Source: Spirogloea muscicola
Lineage: Eukaryota > Streptophyta > Zygnematophyceae > Spirogloeales > Spirogloeaceae
Length of the DNA stretch: 11,797 bases
Assembly: GCA_009602725.1 (NCBI GenBank)
Contig: WELB01000099.1
Coordinates: forward strand, 136,149-147,945
Direction: 5' to 3'
The position numbers and the translations under genes are program-made. The notes beneath the pieces are model-generated. The model was not told where the DNA came from. It was given only the letters and a program-made list of their open reading frames with translations, and searched no databases. Of the stretch, positions 6,943 through 11,797 are shown one piece after another (the stretch's first letter is position 1; each line of letters opens with the position of its first letter).

Positions 6943-9900
6943 TCAGTAGACCCGCTCAAATGTGGTGACGGGCCTGAGGTAGACCACAATTACCGTGATA
7001 TTGTCTTTGCTCCCCCGGTTGACAGCCTCTGTGGCCAAGCGCTTGCCACACATGGCTGGCTCCTTGACAGTGTCGTACACAAAGTTGACGACCTCCTCAT
7101 TTGAGAGCGTCTCCCAAAGACCATCACTTGCCATCACCTGCAAGGTGAGCATCAGAAGGGCTTGTTAATTTGCTAAGGAGGTTCACTGGAATATCGAAAG
7201 CTGTATGGTGCAGTGAATGTTCTCAAGGACGACCAAAGGGTCTCTGCAAGCCATTGGTGATGATCATATTAGCTGGCATATCAGGCTTACCATGAACTCG
7301 TCAGCAGAGGTGAGCAAGTGCTCAATCACTTCTGGCACTGCCGTGACTGCTGGTTTCAAGTCGTCGTCTCCAATTGAACGTGCAACCTGACACACGAGCT
7401 CATAACATTCATTGAGTTTTTGGTGTATGTAATAAAGGCCTCCATTGCCAGCACACAGGAACGCAACTTTCTTGCATCAAGGCAAATATTGCTGGAAGAG
7501 CAAGCAGAGCTGGGATCGTAAAATCGTAAAGTTGAGAGAGCAGAATTATATCTGCAGCGACTAGCAATATGATACTCATGACTACGAATGGTAAGACAAT
7601 GTTAATATTTTCAGAGTACGAATAAGGTCAGATGATGGATGCTTGCTCCTTCAATACAGGAAACTTCAGATATCAACACCCAACAGAAATGAAGACACAT
7701 GGCATCCTTTTGGAGGACAGCTCTTGTACAAATTGCTGTTATATTGCACAAAGGCATGAGCTTCACAGCCGCAGAAAGAGCATGTGTAAGGTTCCAACCT
7801 CTATGGCAGCATCACCAACACGCCATGTATTGACTCGCCAAGTCACTCGGCCACCAGCCTTTTCAATACGAGCCCTCTCCTTCGGGTCACTGGCGGTGTG
7901 ATCCTGTCAGCACATTGCAAGGGTCAACAAGCCCCATCCGTGAGCTTCCAGGTTATCCATTATACGACTCTGACTGCTATATGTGGAAGCTAACGTGCAC
8001 AGTGCTTGTATCGCTTGATGACCACTATCGAAAGATGGAGGTAAAGTGCCCAATGAGCTAGTAGAGCTGACAAAAGTGCCGGAAATGAAGTGAAATTTGA
8101 GCTAAGTACTTGTGGGCATGCTCTTACCCGGCTAAGGGCAACAGCTTTTCCTTCCCGGCAAAGGATCGTCCTGCAGTCTCCCGCATTGGCGACAAAAATG
8201 CGGTCCTGAAGAATGAGAGCAGTGGCTGCTGTACACCCAGGATGCCATGTAACGCCACCCCCTTTCATGAACTTGCGTTGCTTAACCATTTCTGCTTGGA
8301 GCGCGGAATCGGTCTCCATGAAAGTTGCACAAAGAGCTTCCTGGGGGCTGCCGATAGCACACACGCTTTCTGGTCAAGCTGTGCTATACAATCCCCAACA
8401 TTGGAGAGTGGATATCTGCGATAGACCCGTGTTCCAGAAGACAAAAGAGCAGAGTAGGGTCTTTCAAGCAGACAGCTCTGCACATCAGATGAAGCAGAAG
8501 CTGACAGCAGAGAGTCCAAGCACCACTTGTAGTCAAGAAAGGGTCCATTCAAAGGAATACCCTGTCAGGAATGGAACCACTGTACTTTACCTCAAGAATG
8601 CTAAGTTTTGAAGGAGCCGAGAGGGGATCCCTGCTGCTGCATACTCTGCTGCCTCGAATCCTGTTGCATGATTGAAAGAGCGTCTGAATTTCAGGCTGCC
8701 TGATGCTTAGATACTTTGAGCCCTTAAGTACTGTGTACAGACACTGAGAGAGCATCCAAGACTTGACATGCCCACGCTGAGTCCTGTGTAACCACTGAGT
8801 ATCCAAGATTTCACGTGACCAAAGTAGCACTTCCTCAGGCATTAAGCTAAACAGGGTTCAGGCATTAAGCTAGACAGAGGTCACGTTCTAGAGTAGAACT
8901 CAAGTCTAAACAAGGGTGTGTCCTTGCATTTAAGGGCCCCACCTCGATGACCATCAAATACACCAAAGACATGGAGATTGTCAACTCCTCCCAGCATTTC
9001 GCAGACGAAGCTCCGGTCCTCCATTGTGTCCCTGGCTCCTTGCGTTGCGAACACGTCCGATGATAGCACTGGCAGGTAGTCAGCCTTGCCAAACAGGTGT
9101 TGCAATGTGGAAGACTTAGCTTCTCTGGGCCTTGTATCTCCATGGCTAGTGGCAACTTCAGTATGCAGCTTTGCAGCTTGGTGTGACCAATTAACCTCTT
9201 TACGCACACTTGGATATGCTGCTCCATTCAAAGACCCAGCTGTCTCAGCAGTGACGACTATTGAACGCAGCTCAGAATCTGCTATATCCTTGTCCACACT
9301 GAGCTGAACTCTCTTGAGCTCATCAATGATCTCCTCAAAGCCTGGCCTCTTGTCTGGATGTGCTTGCCAGCACCTCTTGATAAGAGACTCAAGGATCTGC
9401 GGACCAAAATTCTGGGAGCCTACAAGCACAGGCCGCAGGCCTTCTCCTGTGATTGCCGCAGTCAGGGACTGCTCATTGTAGTTCATCTCGATGACAGTAT
9501 GGGCCTGCATAATAGCACAAGAGGTCACATCATTGCATCCATAAGCACTACATCTTCACTAGTAAAAAGGACATTATCTGCTGTCCTACATGACTTGAAG
9601 CCAGATGTGTTGTGCAAGCATTCACCGTCAATCCAAGCTTCACCTGCTCAGCTGTTGTCCTGTCCGAGTAGGGAACTATGCCAGTTGCAAGCTCGCTGCA
9701 AAGGTTGCCACATTTGCAAATCAGCTCAGTGTCCACTTACCTACTGCTGCAAGTCAAAAAGGAGATCAGCACTTCATTGACATTCTCCTATCCTCCATCC
9801 CTTGCTTCTGGGCAGCCAAATGCAGGAGCCTTCTGCTAGAGGGCCTATAAGATGCACATGTTGTCCCACTCTCACTACTACACCCATAAAGGAGTACCTC

Positions 9901-11723
9901 GTATTGGGATCAGTTTAAGACTCACTTCACAAGGATGCCAAAGCTGTAGACATCAGACTTGGTGGTGTGCAACTCCTTCTTCAGGACCTCTGTGGGCATG
10001 TAGATCAGTGTCCCGACCATGTTCTTCTTGTGAAAGCCGCCCGTGGGCTTCCCGCTTCCTTTCCAATTGAGGGCTGTGTGCTTGCTGAGATTCTTGGTGT
10101 ATGCTGCCAGCCCAAAGTCTGTGACATGTGCTCCCCAGTCTTTATCCAGCTGTCGTTGGAACCTCAAATTAGCTGTTTGTGTCCAGCTGAAGCACGGCTC
10201 TTGGACAACTCTTACTATCTTACCAACACCAAGCATATGAGGAAGCCCTATATTCCACGAATGCAGAAGGCCTTGCAACCAGATATCTCTCCAGCACATG
10301 TTCATATGCTGCTGGGCATGACATCACTTTGGAAGCAGGGTTTAATGGCACAGTCGGGTTTTGACCAGAATATTGGCGGTCTTGATGTCTCTGTGGACAA
10401 TGCCCTGCCGGTGAAGATACAGTACTGCGGAGGCTGCAATAATGAAAGCAGTAAAGTAAAGTGAGCGCTTGACCAACTCATAGTGAGGATTCACCTCCTT
10501 CATAAGCTCCCCTGAGCTTCTCGAAGGCCAAGTTCTCAGGGACTTGATGTTCTAGTAGCGTCTGTGCTTCTATTGTGCAGGTTCTGCTCCAGTGTCAATG
10601 ACGCATTCAAGCTCTTTCCTTCTTCAGAGCAGCCGCAATTGCCACAACTGAGCCCCACTGCTCTTGACCACGAAGCTTGCGTCGTCTAGCAAGAAAGTTA
10701 AGCTCTCACCAACTTCCAAGGATATCCTGAGGACGTCCTGTGCAGTCGGCTGCCACTCTCGCACGTGCAGGGCATCGAAGAGATTCCCATGCTCGTATAA
10801 GTCATATACAAAGCTGTAATCGGGAGGGTAGGCACGGGCAGCCACAAGAGTAGCAATGTGGGGATGCTGCAAATGGCTGTCCAGGAGGGTTGACATTGCA
10901 GCAGGTGAGTACACACCCTTGGTGTAGCACGGAAGAGCCATCAGAAGTCCTGAACATCCTGCGATTATGAATGTCATAATCTCATCCTACTCTTTGCAGT
11001 ATGCCATCTCTTTCTTGATGTACAATAGCAGTCTGCAGCCTTTCTGATGGCACATTCGTACGAGCAAAATGTACTTGCAAATGTAAGCGGGGATTGGCAG
11101 CGGCCACGGGAGAGCGGAAGAGCAACAGATTAGACCTTATGAGCTTAAGCTCCTTGTGGAGGTTGTCTATGTCCTCGGACGTCGTCAGCTTGGGCCGCTT
11201 GATCGCCACCTGGCACCCTGCGTAAGTGCCCTGATAGACCACGCTTTCCGTCCCTGCACGGTGTCAAATAAGCCCCCAGATCTGAGGATTTCTTGATAGT
11301 GGAATGGCATGAATGGCAATTCTCTGCCAGAAGTATTGATCTCCAATCTCCCAAACCGGTGTAAGCAATCAAAGCCTCAAGCAGACGGGGCAACGTGACA
11401 GCCTGCTGAGGGGAGGGCTCATTGAAGTGAGGTGCTGCTCCTCGGTGCTGATCACACGCATCCACCTATCTACCAATTGACGACTCAGCCGTCGAGTCCT
11501 CGCTAGGGTCGCCTCGCCAGCAGGTGCAGCAATGGAAGCCGGCTGCCGGAGGCTCACCCTTCCCGATCTCGCGGCCGGTCTTGATGCTGTCCTTGGGGAC
11601 GTCGAGGGCCAGGCGGTCGCTCCGGCAGCAGCCGCGCACGCAGCGGGTCTCGGCGAGGACGCGGCCCGTGGGGGCTGCTGGCCCGCCGCCCGCCGCCGCG
11701 GAAGGAAACAATTGCGGCGCCAT
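6943..11723 (-). CDS. Bifunctional protein kinase / PP2C phosphatase (12 exons, 680 aa)
   Basis: An N-terminal Ser/Thr kinase and a C-terminal metal-dependent PP2C phosphatase lie in one chain, predicted cytosolic or nuclear since no signal or membrane segment is visible. Exons from the 5' end: 11723-11558, 11253-11136, 10876-10710, 10433-10366, 10149-9926, 9695-9644, 9504-8943, 8660-8591, 8347-8128, 7903-7799, 7386-7291, 7137-6943. They sum to 2043 nt with consistent phases and GT-AG borders. The product is colinear with Arabidopsis At2g40860 (about 658 aa, from memory), including the shared ending pattern DNITVIVV-[YF]-LRPV and a terminal Tyr. The start at 11723 has a strong GCCGCCATGG context. 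Kinase: Lys74, Glu90, His164-Arg-Asp166, Asn171, Asp184-Phe-Gly. PP2C: Glu427-Asp428, Asp449-Gly-His, Asp621, Asp661-Asn. Both halves look active. Substrates are unknown. Confidence 0.95.
7387..7798 (-). other. Kinase-PP2C gene intron of 412 nt
   Basis: Between exons 7799-7903 and 7291-7386 on the minus strand, with donor GTTGGA and acceptor TGTCAG. It is AT-rich, and I see no RNA gene, repeat or embedded coding sequence. Confidence 0.8.
8661..8942 (-). other. Kinase-PP2C gene intron interrupting the PP2C DGHRG motif
   Basis: Donor G|GTGGGG at 8942 follows the CGA codon of Arg452, and acceptor CAACAG ends at 8661. Gly453 is split G|GA. The intron contains the short tandem repeat described at 8835-8878. 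Confidence 0.85.
8835..8878. repeat. Short tandem repeat, 23-bp period, two copies
   Basis: TCAGGCATTAAGCTA followed by A/G-ACAG occurs twice in a row (8835-8855 and 8858-8878), differing by one or two bases. It is intronic. No function is suggested. Confidence 0.8.
9063..9294 (-). other. Interdomain linker (residues about 336-412)
   Basis: This lies within the 562-nt exon 8943-9504. The linker joins kinase and PP2C and is polar and Ser/Thr-rich (ADSELRSIVVTAETAGS, KEVNWSHQAAKL, SHGDTRPREAKSS). VNWS is also found in the Arabidopsis protein as I recall (TVNWFSQG), so part of it may be constrained. A flexible linker would let the two domains act on each other or on one shared substrate; that is inference. 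Confidence 0.7.
9295..11582 (-). other. Protein kinase domain (residues about 48-335)
   Basis: The Gly-rich loop reads GKGTESVV, so the third Gly of GxGxxG is Ser. VAIK supplies Lys74, and the alpha-C segment IDNLHKEL supplies Glu90. The catalytic loop is HRDIKTAN (164-171), the Mg-binding motif DFG (184-186), and the activation segment carries GKPTGGFHKKNMVGTL (206-221). The APE motif is replaced by Pro225-Thr-Glu227, keeping the Glu. The alpha-F Asp239 (KSDVYSFGIL) and Arg318 (DKRP) are present. All residues needed for phosphotransfer are there. It is closest to tyrosine-kinase-like/Raf-type plant kinases by overall pattern. Confidence 0.93.
11254..11557 (-). other. Kinase-PP2C first intron of 304 nt
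   Basis: Donor GTGAGC at 11557 and acceptor CACCGTGCAG ending at 11254 split the Gly-rich loop (Gly56 is G|GG). A first intron near the 5' end could carry regulatory sequence, but nothing specific is visible. Confidence 0.85.
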
Positions 11724-11797
11724 GGCGGCCGCACCGGGAGCGCGGCGGCAGCCGCCGGCTCGCCGGATCCGATCTGAGCGTCGGCCCGCCGGCCGCC
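11724..11797 (-). promoter_or_regulatory. 5' UTR/promoter-proximal sequence with strong start context
   Basis: On the minus strand the bases before the ATG read GCGGCCGCC, giving GCCGCCATGG, a near-ideal eukaryotic initiation context that supports the chosen start. The 74 bases are very GC-rich with many CpG. No TATA-like element is seen in the part available; the promoter itself probably lies outside the window. Confidence 0.6.

Larger units (their letters stand above)
6943..9063 (-). other. PP2C phosphatase domain (residues about 413-680)
   Basis: Motifs run in the usual order: GARDTMEDRSF (421-431), VFGVFDGHRG (444-453), AAEYAAAG (456-463), TWHPGCTAATALI (509-521), ANAGDCR (529-535, Cys where Ser is usual), ALSRDHT (546-552), TWRVGDAAIEVARSIGD (575-591), MASDGLW (618-624) and DNITVIVV (661-668). 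The metal-binding acids Asp428, Asp449, Asp621 and Asp661 and the Gly450 backbone ligand are present, so activity is expected. Ending at LRPVTTFERVY, the domain is complete. Confidence 0.94.

Noticed and set aside
7632-7901. An 89-codon + strand frame
   Set aside because: It overlaps, antisense, the PP2C exon 7799-7903, whose minus-strand reading has clear family motifs.
9358-9850. Overlapping + strand frames of 81-140 codons
   Set aside because: They are antisense to kinase exons 9504-8943 and 9695-9644 and to intron sequence, and their Cys/Ser/His-rich translations look random.
10624-10709. Extension of the kinase exon past 10710 (reading VGESLTFLLDD and on to a stop at 10624)
   Set aside because: The donor G|GTGAGA at 10710-10709 joined to the acceptor at 10434 gives LEVASAVLYLHRQGIVHRD, which matches the family without a gap.
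1-11797. Transposon, CRISPR, prophage or viral content
   Set aside because: No terminal inverted repeats with target duplications, no regular repeat-spacer array, and no transposase, integrase or viral protein pattern on either strand.

Overview
The window is nuclear DNA from a photosynthetic eukaryote of the green lineage, most likely a chlorophyte alga of trebouxiophyte type. The evidence is two genes dense in GT-AG introns, both with closest remembered relatives in land plants, GC-rich 5' ends, and TGTAA-type motifs where 3' ends are expected. The genus cannot be fixed from the sequence. All comparisons with Arabidopsis proteins are from memory, not computed.

Positions 1-5764 (+ strand) hold a 17-exon gene for a plant Shaker-family K+ channel of the SKOR/GORK type. 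In order it encodes a Ser/Thr-rich N-terminal tail, S1-S4 voltage sensor, S5-pore-S6 with a GYGD filter, C-linker plus cyclic-nucleotide-binding-like domain, about six ankyrin repeats, a Pro/Ser/Arg-rich linker and a C-terminal KHA domain. All exon junctions from exon 1 to the stop keep frame. Only the start codon is unresolved: no in-frame ATG is present in exon 1.

Positions 5765-6942 separate two convergent genes. They hold the two presumed 3' UTRs, an imperfect direct duplication, and one small minus-strand ORF (6223-6381) of unknown status.

Positions 6943-11723 (- strand) hold a 12-exon gene for a 680-residue protein joining a Ser/Thr protein kinase to a PP2C phosphatase. It is colinear with the Arabidopsis 'protein kinase and PP2C-like domain-containing protein' (At2g40860). 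Kinase and phosphatase catalytic residues are essentially all present. Its ATG at 11723 lies in a strong GCCGCCATGG context, and 74 bases of GC-rich upstream sequence complete the window.

The pairing is suggestive. In land plants ankyrin-bearing Shaker channels are controlled by opposing kinases and PP2C phosphatases, and here a one-polypeptide kinase-phosphatase lies tail to tail with such a channel. A functional link is inference only. The most notable sequence-level oddity is an intron splitting the first codon of the K+ selectivity filter; it is 195 nt, in frame and stop-free, as are two further channel introns.
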